Origin: Linnemannia hyalina
Taxonomy: Eukaryota; Mortierellomycota; Mortierellomycetes; Mortierellales; Mortierellaceae
DNA length: 64,000 nucleotides
Assembly: GCA_019671135.1 (NCBI GenBank)
Contig: JAHRHY010000002.1
Coordinates: 1,302,001-1,366,000 of the forward strand
Reading direction: 5' to 3'
Shown: positions 11,559 to 21,010 of the stretch, one piece after another
Position numbering within the stretch: the first letter of the stretch is position 1
How the letters are laid out: each line of letters opens with the position of its first letter
Translations under genes and position numbers: made by a program
Notes under the pieces: model-generated
Seen by the model: only the letters and a program-made list of their open reading frames with translations
Databases searched by the model: none
What the model was told of the DNA's origin: nothing

Positions 11559-12539
11559 ATGAATTCCACCGAACCTTTGCCAGACAATCCTATGCCAGAC
11601 GCTCACTGCACAAGCCAATACAACGTCAGAGTCTTGGATGTCGTCGGTGTCACCATTGCCTGGTTGACTGTATTCAGGTGGATTTTAGTTGTCCTCTTTG
11701 CGGACGACATCAACCTCCTCTGCTGTCTACCAAATCCAAAACGACTCGGGTCAGGGAAGTTCAAGTCGTTCTTCCTCATGCTTTTCTCCTTTGGGTCCTT
11801 GATCTACACCATTGTCCAAGCAGCCAAGTGCGGAGAAAAACTCGTCGCTGCCCTGATGGTGTTTGCCGGCTTGTACGACATGATCTTTACCCTGGCCAAG
11901 GACAGCCTCCATTTCATGTTCCTCGGCATCTGTTGCATGTTTCCGCTCCCGGACGTCGCCCTAATCTCTGCCAGTGCAGTTGCCATCACATATGGTGGAA
12001 TCCTTGGCATTGCCGCACTGGTCGCCTTTGTTATGTTCTCTGTCCCGAAATATAACACGCCGTATCACGACCACAATTCAACCTACATTGCTGGACCACT
12101 CGTCATCAAGTACACCGTCATATACCCTATGCTATTAGCATGCTTCATCACCATCATCGTCAAAGATCACAACCAATGGATTCCACGACCTCAAATGAAA
12201 CTGGAGCAGTACTTACTGGTCGCCAAGATCATATCGGGCACGGGTGCGGTGGACGTTTTCGCGGCCGTGTTCGCGGTTGTGTTAAAACGCGTTCGGATGT
12301 GGGTTTTTGACTCTTATGACGACGACGAGAACTCCGATGACCTTCCGGACCTGGAGACGGGCATCTTTTGGTGGGGCCTCAAGACGTCCAGTGTTCAAGA
12401 GATCAATCGTCCGGGATTTCATGTCTATAATTCTTGGTCGCAAGTTGAAAATGCACCTCGGACTTTTACCGAGTCCTTGCCGCTGTCTGAACTCGAACGC
12501 AAGTTATATGGCGATGAACCGCAAGATAACGAGAGCTGA
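11559..12539 (+). CDS. Multi-pass membrane protein, tandem family copy A
   Basis: Single exon, 326 residues from the ATG at 11559. The frame is open for 72 more codons upstream, but that part is pure CT-rich leader. The two paralogues start at the matching methionine (M-x-S-T...P...HC), so 11559 is chosen. The protein has about six hydrophobic helices, a short N-tail, and conserved family blocks: VTIAWLTVFRWILVVLFADD, NPKR, LIYTIVQAAKC, LAKD, SASAVAITYGG, VKDHNQWIPRP. The C-tail is acidic (DDDENSDDLPDLETG) and about 50 residues longer than in copy B. I do not recognise the family; no transporter or receptor signature is visible. Copies B and C follow on the same strand. Confidence 0.75.
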   Translation: MNSTEPLPDNPMPDAHCTSQYNVRVLDVVGVTIAWLTVFRWILVVLFADDINLLCCLPNPKRLGSGKFKSFFLMLFSFGSLIYTIVQAAKCGEKLVAALMVFAGLYDMIFTLAKDSLHFMFLGICCMFPLPDVALISASAVAITYGGILGIAALVAFVMFSVPKYNTPYHDHNSTYIAGPLVIKYTVIYPMLLACFITIIVKDHNQWIPRPQMKLEQYLLVAKIISGTGAVDVFAAVFAVVLKRVRMWVFDSYDDDENSDDLPDLETGIFWWGLKTSSVQEINRPGFHVYNSWSQVENAPRTFTESLPLSELERKLYGDEPQDNES

Positions 12540-13474
12540 TAGAATGTAAAAAAAAAAAACACCCTCCCCTCTGCGAGAACTGTTCAGTTCAACATCGAAA
12601 GTTCTTTTTCCTCTTTTTTTTTCTTACTTTCTCTTTGGTGCCTTTTCATGTAATACCATGAAGGGAGGGGGTTGGTCTATTTTTTTTCTTGGAAAACAAA
12701 ACAGAAGTGGTGGAGTAATTCTGGTGAGTCTGACCTTTGGGTCCACTCGCCATTGACCCGATGGAGAGGGTGAAGATGGCAAAGTTAGGATGTTTTGTGA
12801 GTCATTCCACCATGCACACGAATTAAGCATCGGTAAACCTTCTTTTTCGACAGATCAAAACAAAACCAAGCCAACCCGTCGCACCTGTAACAGATCGCCA
12901 TTGGTCGCTTCGCTTTTTAAGCATTTGAACGAAGACGGGGCATAGAAGTAGCAGCAGCTGTTTTATTTTTGGATGCTCTTTGTTTACCATTCGGAACGCG
13001 ATCAGTTGACACCTTGTCCTACTTCTTGCCTTGTACAGTACCACATCAATGTTGTCTATGGGCTGCTTTGCCATTACCATAGCCTGTCCTCGGTGAAGAT
13101 CTGCAGAAGGGACATTGTGCATGGCTGTTCAATGGCATCCCAAAAATGTGTAAATGTGTTTTCAGGGACGGAAAACGAGAGGAAGTAAAATACGAGGGCG
13201 AGACTTCGTTGCGGACAAGATATGCCTTCATCATATGCTTAATCTTGCCATCAGTATCATCCTCTGTCTGTCTTTCTCATTCTCTTCTCATTATCCCCAT
13301 TTCATCACACTTTCTCTCACTTTCTCCTCCATTTTCTTTCTTCTCTTTTCACTCGCATCCCTCATAGTCTCTACCGATTGCACCCTGTTTTTTACATTCA
13401 CTCACTCCTTCGGTTCCTCCCTAGTTTCCTCTCCCTTTCTCTTCACCCTATCTTTCTCTCTCGCCTTACCCAAC
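12540..13474. other. Intergenic region between copies A and B
   Basis: 3' end of copy A (short A run at 12548), then a CT-rich leader before copy B like the one before copy A. No gene seen. Confidence 0.45.
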
Positions 13475-14296
13475 ATGGGTTCCACCACCTCAATGCCAGC
13501 GCTGCCAGAGGATCACTGTGCAAGCCAATATAACGTCGGAACCCTAGACGCCATCGCCGTAACCATTGTCTGGCTCACAGTCTTCCGATGGATCCTCCTC
13601 GTCGCACTAGCAGACGACACTAACATCCTCTTCTGTCGACCAAACCCAAAACGGCGCGGATCATCAAAACAAATGGCAATCCTCCACCACGCCCTCTTCA
13701 TCGCATCCCCCATCTACACTATCGTCCAAGCCGCCAACTGTCGAGACCATCTCATGAAAGTTATCATCACCACCATGGTGTTCCTGTTCATGTATGAGCA
13801 AATCTTTAGCTTGGCCAAGGACCTTCTCAGATTTGATCCCCAGGGGCAAATTTGTGGGATCACGTTTCCGGATATCATTGCCGTCGCTGCCGGGGCGGTT
13901 GCGATTACCGAAGGTGGATCGTGGCGGGTGTTTGGGATTGTGATCGTGGTCTTGTTCTGTTTGTTGTTATTTGGCAACAGCTACAGTTTGGAAGGGGCGT
14001 TGTATGTGCTGAGTGGACCGTCCGCTATCAAGTTGATGGTTCTCTACCCTGTCTTCTTGGCGATCTTTGTCACAGCCCTCGTCAAAGACCACGGTCAATG
14101 GATCCCAAGGCCCTCGACGGTGGTGGAGTACGTTATGCTCGTCACCAGATGCATCGCTGGATTTGGTGGTGTCGATATTTTGGGAGCCATTTGTAGCAAG
14201 ATTTATCGCTACATCGTCCCAGAAGTTGAGGAATGTCCTGATGTCGAGCCTGGGATCAATTGGCGTAGCGTTAGGGTTGATCCTGAGCTTTTTTAG
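13475..14296 (+). CDS. Multi-pass membrane protein, tandem family copy B
   Basis: Single exon, 273 residues. The frame extends 107 codons upstream through a CT-rich leader, but the start at 13475 (MGSTTSMPALPEDHC) aligns with copies A and C. Shared blocks with copy A include VTIVWLTVFRWILLVALADD, RPNPKRRGSS, IYTIVQAANC, FSLAKDLL, AAGAVAITEGG and VKDHGQWIPRP. About six hydrophobic helices. The C-tail is short (VEPGINWRSVRVDPELF) and lacks the long acidic tail of copy A. Function unknown. Same-strand tandem order and sequence similarity show it arose with A and C by local duplication. Confidence 0.78.
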   Translation: MGSTTSMPALPEDHCASQYNVGTLDAIAVTIVWLTVFRWILLVALADDTNILFCRPNPKRRGSSKQMAILHHALFIASPIYTIVQAANCRDHLMKVIITTMVFLFMYEQIFSLAKDLLRFDPQGQICGITFPDIIAVAAGAVAITEGGSWRVFGIVIVVLFCLLLFGNSYSLEGALYVLSGPSAIKLMVLYPVFLAIFVTALVKDHGQWIPRPSTVVEYVMLVTRCIAGFGGVDILGAICSKIYRYIVPEVEECPDVEPGINWRSVRVDPELF

Positions 14297-14934
14297 TGAC
14301 GGCGATGGCAAGGGGTAAATGGTATTGAAACCTTAGTGAGTCGTTGGGAAAGGGCTTCTTCTCGCTGTAGTTAAGCAAAACCGCCTTTACTCAGATAGTT
14401 ATTGTTCTTTTCACAACACGACAAGTAGTGAAGTGGTTTTTTTTACACGAAACATGGGGAGGTTTTCTTGATGTGTCCCGGTACGAAACACGAACATAAA
14501 CACAAACACAATAGGGGAGAACGTGAATACCAATACAAAAATGGCGCGTTGTAAAGGTGGACGCTTCTGTGGTGATAAGAGAGGGTGTTGTTCCATCGGA
14601 AGAGAGAAGCGCTGAGATTGCTGGACTTTCAATGGACCTTTAGTCAAGAAGTCGATTTAAGAGTCCATTGCAAAGACACTTTACGCAATGATGCAATTAC
14701 GCGCAATGGAAATAGAAACATTAAGGTACTTCGCCACCCTCTCTCCTTGACATTCTCATTCTCTTCTTCTTTCTCTTCCTCTCCTTCTCTCACGCTCTCT
14801 TCTTGTCCTCCTCTACTCTCACGCGCACTTCTCTCGTTCACCCGCGTTATCGCTCGCCCCCTACAATTTCTTCTTGTCGCCCCTCCCTCTTTCTGAATAC
14901 TGATCACCACCTCAATTAAAACCACCTACCCACC
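14297..14934. other. Intergenic region between copies B and C
   Basis: Ends in a CT-rich leader directly before the copy C start, as for the other two copies. No gene seen. Confidence 0.45.
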
Positions 14935-15793
14935 ATGGATTCCACTCCCCCCCCCCCCCCGCCAGACCCTCACTACATACTCCAATATACAGTCGGAACT
15001 CTTCTCGCCGTTGGCGTAGCAATCGTCTGGTTCACCTTCCTCCGCTGGATAACCCTCATCGTCTTTGGTGACGACCTCAACATCCTCCTCGGACTCCAAG
15101 ACCGCAAACGTCGCGGAAAGGGCTCCCCAGCATTTTGGATCCACCTCATCCTCTTGTTCGCATCCCTCATCTACACCATCGTCCAGACTGCCAACTGTTG
15201 AGACAAGAATATGAGGCTCCATATCATAATGATGGTGTTTTTGATCATTTATGAGCAGATCTTTTGTTTGGCTAAGAATGGGTTGACTTTTGAGTTCTTG
15301 GGTCATTGTTGTGGGATTACATCCTCGGATATCATGTTGGTCGCTGCGGGGGCTGTTGCGATCGCTGAGGGTGGTCAGTGGCGGGCGTTGGGGGATTACT
15401 GCTGTTGTTCAGTTTGACTTGCTTTCGAACAGCATCTTTAGCCGGCAGGTATCGGAGGGAGACGAAGTGTACCTCATCGAAGCTGTGGTGACCAAGTTCA
15501 CTACCATCTAGCCGGCCATCCTCGCAGCATTCTTCACTATGCTCGTCAGCGACCACGGTGAATGGATCCCGAAACCAGAGTTCGCGGTGGAGTACATTAT
15601 GCTGGTCACCAGGGGCACAGCCAGGTTCGGTGGTGTTGATGTTTTGGCCGCGATTGTCAGTTCGATTTACCGACTGATTGTCAAGGATGCCAAGATGTGT
15701 CCGGGTGTGAAACCTGCTTTCAACTGGTACAGCATTCGATTGGGTGGGATCTTTGGCCAAGGCGAGGGCGAGATAGAATTTGACATGTCGTAG
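14935..15793 (+). pseudogene. Decayed copy C of the membrane protein family
   Basis: Alignment by eye with copy B shows one continuous homologous frame broken three times. First, TGA at 15199-15201 replaces the Arg codon after TANC (CGA in copy B). Second, an extra G in the G5 run at 15390-15394 shifts the frame. Third, TAG at 15509-15511 replaces the Tyr of the LYPVFLAIF segment. Downstream the frame resumes as AAFFTMLVSDHGEWIPKP and ends at 15793 with a C-tail like that of copy B. The start MDSTPPPPPPDPHY includes a long C run. The breaks are independent, so sequencing error is unlikely to explain all of them. Called a pseudogene. Confidence 0.82.
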
Positions 15794-16769
15794 TTTCCTC
15801 CCTTACAAACTTTTTCTCTCCCTTCTCCGCCACAGTCTTGCATTGGTATAGTAAACTACCTTCACCTTATGAAAGTCCTTATCTTTGAATATTTTTATGA
15901 TGTTGTTTGAGAAACATTAGAGGTCAACAGATCCAGTTAACCACCAGGTAGGCGTCGACCATTGAAAGTTGCCGCGCACAACATATCATACACAAACATT
16001 TTGGATGATATGTTTCTTACCATGCACTCTTCCGGCAGGACCTTGGACAGCGCTATTCATCGCGTTGAATGCTTGTAGTTTTGAACTATTTGGCAAACGA
16101 AAAGGCGACAACTTGTTTGTTGTAGCTGTTCTGCTTGACGTGACACAATTGCACGAAGGATATGCGATAAATTTCATACCAGGAACTGGCGAAGAGAGTG
16201 AAGAGAGAGGAACGACCTACTCACTTTTGAACAGCCGTTATCAGATTTCAGCGGTGCCTAATGGATCTTTGTCTGTCCCGCTGATAGGATGCTATTTGAT
16301 CATCACTACCCTGACCCCTGCCTCTCCGCCTGGCCTGTGCTCACAGTCATCCTCAGAGTCGACTAAATCGTCCCAGCGATATAACATTCAGAGTGCATGC
16401 ATATCCTCTAAATGATCCTACCATAGTCAAGTACCTCCTCGCCGTTGGCACATTTGCACCTTTGCCCTTGGTCAGTTGACCAAATAGAATTGGCGAAGGT
16501 TTATGTCAAGTGCATGAATTTTTTCTTTTCTCTCATCTCTCTCAACTCATTTCATCTCTTCCGCCATTATCTCCTCCTCCCTGCCATCATCTCGCCGCTC
16601 CATCCCCTTCTTCTTCCTCGACATCCTCTAACTCGTTACCTCTTCCTGTAATCCTCTCAGCAGTGCTACCAGGACTAGAGCGCGCACCCACCAGACCAAA
16701 CAGCGAACTACCCCCAAAACAACAAAGACACAACAAGAGCAACGTGGAAAAATACCAGACTTCCTTGAA
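15794..16769. other. Intergenic region before the NACHT gene
   Basis: Holds the tail of pseudogene C and then the upstream region of the NACHT-WD40 gene. The open frame at 15969-16415 has no recognisable content. Confidence 0.4.
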
Positions 16770-16808
16770 GTATAACTCGCTGCTGCTTTTTTTTTGGATA
16801 AACAACAG

Positions 16809-17149
16809 GACTGAATGTTTACCCAATCCAGCTAAAGAGACGGTTCTCAGATACAACAAACACCTCTTTGCCAAGTAAGTAATAAGACTATCTAAATGAG
16901 GGCCGGTACAAGAGCTCCACCTTGCGTGTTTCGACCCTTTACTGATCCGCCTCGGAACTAGACTGCCTGTCACGCATTCAAGCCCCATCTACAAGCCCTA
17001 CTCCGATCCACCGTCTAGCCCTAGACCAAAGGAATTCCCACAACCAGTCTTCGGTACGTGCGAGCGAGCACCTAAAGGCGCAAAGAGGGTCTTATGATAG
17101 TCATTCCTGACAAATAGCATATCTTCGTATTATCACTAGTAGGTTCATC
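16809..17149 (+). other. Candidate 5' coding exons of the NACHT-WD40 gene
   Basis: Two exon-like segments lie directly upstream. 16809-16874 reads TECLPNPAKETVLRYNKHLF and ends at a GTAAGT donor. 16962-17053 reads LPVTHSSPIYKPYSDPPSSP, then RPKEFPQPVF, between an acceptor and a GTACGT donor. Joining to an acceptor whose AG is at 17116-17117 continues in frame (YLRIITSRF) into the methionine at 17150. All phases agree, which is unlikely by chance for three segments. The segment before 16770 may contribute further residues; the true start is not resolved. If real, the protein has a longer N-terminus than the 1286 residues annotated. Confidence 0.45.
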
Positions 17150-20100
17150 ATGTCGTCCCAACCTCCTCAAGGCAACCAACCGCTACAACCCGAAGCCATT
17201 ATACCGTCTCCTTCTGCACCACAGGAATCAGCACTCAACCATGTAGAGCAGGACGCTTCAGACAACCAGAAGCTAACGGCAGCACAGGAAGTTACAGACA
17301 GCCAGGAGCTCACCAGCGACGGCAAGTACTGGCCTTTGCAACTGTACCGTCGAGTAAAATTTGGACGTATCGCAGCCGAGACGAACGACATTCCTGCTTC
17401 AATTGAAGATGCACTCCTCAGGCTGAAGAACAGACTTCTCGAATACAACCAACCTGTCTACATTGCACCGATGGCCAAGCCTAACCTACAAGCACCAGAC
17501 AACAGATTGCTTCCTCTCATGGATATGGTCGAGGGCTTTCTGGCGGACGATAGCCAAGTAATGCTGGTGCTGGGTGATTCAGGGGCCGGAAAATCGACAT
17601 TCAATCAACACCTGGAGCACGTACTCTGGCAAGGCTATAAGCCTGGAGGACGTATCCCACTCTTCATCAATTTGCCAGCCCTCGACCGACCGGACAAGGA
17701 GATGGTTGTAGAGCATTTGAAATCGGTGAACTTTTCAGAGGAACAAATCTGGGACCTCAAACAGCACCGCCAGCTCCTGTTGATCTGCGATGGCTATGAT
17801 GAGAGCCAGCTCACCTCCAACTTGCACACTACCAACCTCTTCAATCGACCTGGTCAGTGGAACGTCAAGTTGTTCATCACCTGCCGCACTCAGTACCTCG
17901 GTCCTGACTATCGCGATCGCTTTGCGCCTAAGGCGACCAGTCAGTATCACCGCACTGCAAGCAATCTCTTTCAAGAAGCCGTCATCGCCCCCTTCTCCAA
18001 GGAACAGATCGAGCTGTACGTCGAACAGTTCGTCCCACTCATACCGCGAACTTGGGTCAAGAAGGATTACATGGACAAGCTGGCAACCATCCCCAACCTC
18101 ATGGACCTAGTGAGGAACCCCTTTCTGCTGACTCTTGCTCTGGAAGCACTCCCATCCGTCGTCAAGAACAATACCACTCTCTCGAATCTCCGCGTCACCC
18201 GTGCTGAGCTCTACGACACATTTGTTGATCACTGGCTGAAGGTCAACAAGCGCCGCCTACAGGACCAGACGCTGAAGGACAAACGCCAGGCATTTGAGGA
18301 TCTTCTCGAGGACGGGTTTGTGCATAATGGGATTGTCTTTCAGAAGGAGTTGGCGTGGGCGATCTTTCAGCAACAGGAGGGCCGACCTGTCGTCGAATAT
18401 TCCAACATGCGAGACAAGTCGCCGTGGAAAGCCAACTTCTTTGGTCCTAAAATTGAGAGATCCCTGCTCAGAGATGCCAGTTTACTGAGTCGCACTGGCA
18501 ACCAGTATCGCTTCATCCACCGATCTGTCTTGGAGTATTTCTTCTCTTGTTTCGTATGGGATACCTCGAAGGATGGTAACGAGTTTGCTCCGCATGTTTA
18601 TTCAGAAGCTACTGGTGTATCTCTTCCTGTTACCGATCATCCACTGTCCAAGAGGAGTCTTGTCCCGGAGCCATCGGTCATCCAGTTTCTCGCCGAGCGC
18701 GTCCAAATGCAGCCCATCTTCAAGAAATACCTTCTCGCACTCGTTGAGCTTTCCAAATCGGATTCTCAGGCTAGCATGGCCGCAGCCAACGCCATCACGA
18801 TCCTGGTGAGAGCTGGGAGGCACTTCAATGGAGCTGACCTTCGAGGCATCCGCATCCCAGGAGCCAATCTCACAGGTGGGCAATTCGACTCGGCGCAGTT
18901 GCAGGATTCCGACCTGGCGGGGGTTATATTCACCAAGGCTTGGATCCGACAGGCGGACTTCACTAGAGCACGGGTGGACGAGACACGGTTTGGGGAGCTG
19001 CCGAATTTGCAGGGAGCTAGTTGGGTACAGTCATGTGCATTTTCCTCAGACGGAAGGTTTTTTGCAACGGGTTTGAGAAACGGCAACATTAGTATCTACG
19101 ACACAACCACCTGGACAAGGATTCGGCTACTTCATGGCCATGAAACGACCGTTCTGAGTCTCGCGTATTCAACAACCGGCCTTCAACTTCTCTCCGGCTG
19201 GTCTGATGGTACGGTGCGACTGTGGGACTGTAAGAGCGACGCGACTGATCGTGTTCTGAAGGAACATTCCGAGGAGGTGACAGCTGTTGCGTTTTCACCC
19301 TCAGGCATACAATTCGCCTCAGCCAGCGCGGACAAGTCAGTGCGCCTATGGGACACCCAAACAGGAACAGTCGCCTTTGTCATACAAGATTTTGGCGATG
19401 TCTCAGGGATCGCCTATTCACCAGATGGGAACAACATTGCATCCTGCTTCATGTATGGACAAGTCCGATTATTCGACACGCGGACGGGCTTACAGGTGCT
19501 GAGTTCTGGAACGAGCGGCAAGAATCGCTGCCTTGCGTATTCCCCTAACGGACAATCCGTCGTCTCAGGCGACATCTTCGGCGATCTACAACTCTGGGAG
19601 GCGACCACCATGATGCCGAGGATCAAATGGAGAGGACATTCTGGAAGAGTGACAAGCGTCGAGTTTTCGCCGAACGGGCAATGGATTGTGTCTGTCAGTG
19701 ACGATAAAACGGTCAAGATGTGGGATGGATATGCAGCCACACTTGTCTCTATATTCACAGGTCACACCAGCTGCATCACCAGTGTTGCATTTTCCCCAGA
19801 CGGCTCACTCATTGCTTCAGGAAGCATGGATCGAACTGTACGGCTCTGGGAGGTGAACTCGGTTGGGTTTGGTCTCGACGTAGATGGTGCCTTCGACTCC
19901 AAGCCAAGTGTAGCCTATTCTCCTGATGGACGGTTTCTCATCTCTGGCAGTCGCGCTGGAGTGGTACAGCAACATGACGCGGAGAGTGGCGAGATTGGTC
20001 TTGTTATTCGTCGCCAAGAGTTCCGAGTCAATTCTGTCGCCTATTCATCAGACGGTCGTCAAATTGCCATGGGTGGCTCAGGAGGCGATATCACATTGTG

Positions 20101-21010
20101 GAGCACTCATACCGGCGCCCTTGAGAATACTCTTCGAGGCCATACTAGGGATGTGAAAGTAGTTGCATTCTCACCATGCGGTCAATGGATTGCTTCCTGT
20201 GATAAGCTGACGGTACGACTTTGGGATGCTCGATCAGGCACGTTTATACAGGTCATCTCTGGTGACCGCCTCCATTTCATTCGAACTTTGTCGTTTTCGT
20301 CCAGCGGTACTGAGATTGCGTTTAGAGACTACTCTGGAATGGTGGAAGTCTGGAATGTGACGACCGGGAAGTCCAGGATGGAAGAGGGTGGACTTAACTT
20401 GTGGTTCTGCTTTGTGAGGTATTTACCGAGCAGTCTTCAGGTTGTTTCCTGTGAAGGTGGAAAAGGTGCTGATTTGTGGGATGAAGATGGCCGACATTCC
20501 CGTGTCATTTTGCAGCACAGTGGTATTACCATCCAACACTTTGCATTCTCGAGTTGCGGTCAATGGATAGCAAGTGTTGAAGGCAACACGGTTCACCTGT
20601 GGAGAAGCCCCCTGGAGGAGAGACCACAGGACTGGAAGTATGTGCTGGCCGTCGAGGGTTGCTTAGGGGTGATTGTTGAGATTGTCTGGAGGCCTGGCAA
20701 GTTGGAATTTGCCACCGCCGATGTGGGTGGATCCACTCGTTTGTGGAGGGTTGTAGAGAGGTTCGACAAAGTGGTGGTCCAGCTGGTGTGGGGTTTTGGA
20801 GGAGGAGGTAGTCTTGTTGCCTCAGGATCGCTCCTTGACGATGCCATTGGTCTTAACGCGATCAACCGGAGCCTGCTGGAGCAGCGGCGCTGTTTTCTCC
20901 AAGAACCAATAGTGACGAGTTTCTATCGCGATACAGTTTGGAATGATATCCGTGATGGCTCTTTCCTGTCAAATAACAGAGTAGCAAAGACAAAAATATC
21001 AGAGAAATGA
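17150..21010 (+). CDS. NLR-like NACHT-pentapeptide-WD40 protein (copy 1)
   Basis: A 1286-residue open frame. Order of parts: a Gln/Ser-rich N-region (1-60); a NACHT NTPase with Walker A GDSGAGKS (142-149), Walker B LLLICDGYDE (209-218) and a sensor segment FITCRTQYL (about 243); a helical region ending in a winged-helix-like FIHRSVLEYFF; pentapeptide-type repeats (about 560-614, ADLRGIRIPGANLTGGQFDSA); then 14 WD40 units (about 625-1240), enough for two seven-bladed propellers. This is the architecture of STAND/NLR proteins, which in fungi include incompatibility and non-self-recognition proteins. What this one senses is unknown. The WD units differ from each other, so it is not of the high-internal-identity type. 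A 2-nt loss near 20885 relative to copy 2 changes and lengthens the C-terminus. Upstream exons may add to the N-terminus. Confidence 0.85.
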   Translation: MSSQPPQGNQPLQPEAIIPSPSAPQESALNHVEQDASDNQKLTAAQEVTDSQELTSDGKYWPLQLYRRVKFGRIAAETNDIPASIEDALLRLKNRLLEYNQPVYIAPMAKPNLQAPDNRLLPLMDMVEGFLADDSQVMLVLGDSGAGKSTFNQHLEHVLWQGYKPGGRIPLFINLPALDRPDKEMVVEHLKSVNFSEEQIWDLKQHRQLLLICDGYDESQLTSNLHTTNLFNRPGQWNVKLFITCRTQYLGPDYRDRFAPKATSQYHRTASNLFQEAVIAPFSKEQIELYVEQFVPLIPRTWVKKDYMDKLATIPNLMDLVRNPFLLTLALEALPSVVKNNTTLSNLRVTRAELYDTFVDHWLKVNKRRLQDQTLKDKRQAFEDLLEDGFVHNGIVFQKELAWAIFQQQEGRPVVEYSNMRDKSPWKANFFGPKIERSLLRDASLLSRTGNQYRFIHRSVLEYFFSCFVWDTSKDGNEFAPHVYSEATGVSLPVTDHPLSKRSLVPEPSVIQFLAERVQMQPIFKKYLLALVELSKSDSQASMAAANAITILVRAGRHFNGADLRGIRIPGANLTGGQFDSAQLQDSDLAGVIFTKAWIRQADFTRARVDETRFGELPNLQGASWVQSCAFSSDGRFFATGLRNGNISIYDTTTWTRIRLLHGHETTVLSLAYSTTGLQLLSGWSDGTVRLWDCKSDATDRVLKEHSEEVTAVAFSPSGIQFASASADKSVRLWDTQTGTVAFVIQDFGDVSGIAYSPDGNNIASCFMYGQVRLFDTRTGLQVLSSGTSGKNRCLAYSPNGQSVVSGDIFGDLQLWEATTMMPRIKWRGHSGRVTSVEFSPNGQWIVSVSDDKTVKMWDGYAATLVSIFTGHTSCITSVAFSPDGSLIASGSMDRTVRLWEVNSVGFGLDVDGAFDSKPSVAYSPDGRFLISGSRAGVVQQHDAESGEIGLVIRRQEFRVNSVAYSSDGRQIAMGGSGGDITLWSTHTGALENTLRGHTRDVKVVAFSPCGQWIASCDKLTVRLWDARSGTFIQVISGDRLHFIRTLSFSSSGTEIAFRDYSGMVEVWNVTTGKSRMEEGGLNLWFCFVRYLPSSLQVVSCEGGKGADLWDEDGRHSRVILQHSGITIQHFAFSSCGQWIASVEGNTVHLWRSPLEERPQDWKYVLAVEGCLGVIVEIVWRPGKLEFATADVGGSTRLWRVVERFDKVVVQLVWGFGGGGSLVASGSLLDDAIGLNAINRSLLEQRRCFLQEPIVTSFYRDTVWNDIRDGSFLSNNRVAKTKISEK

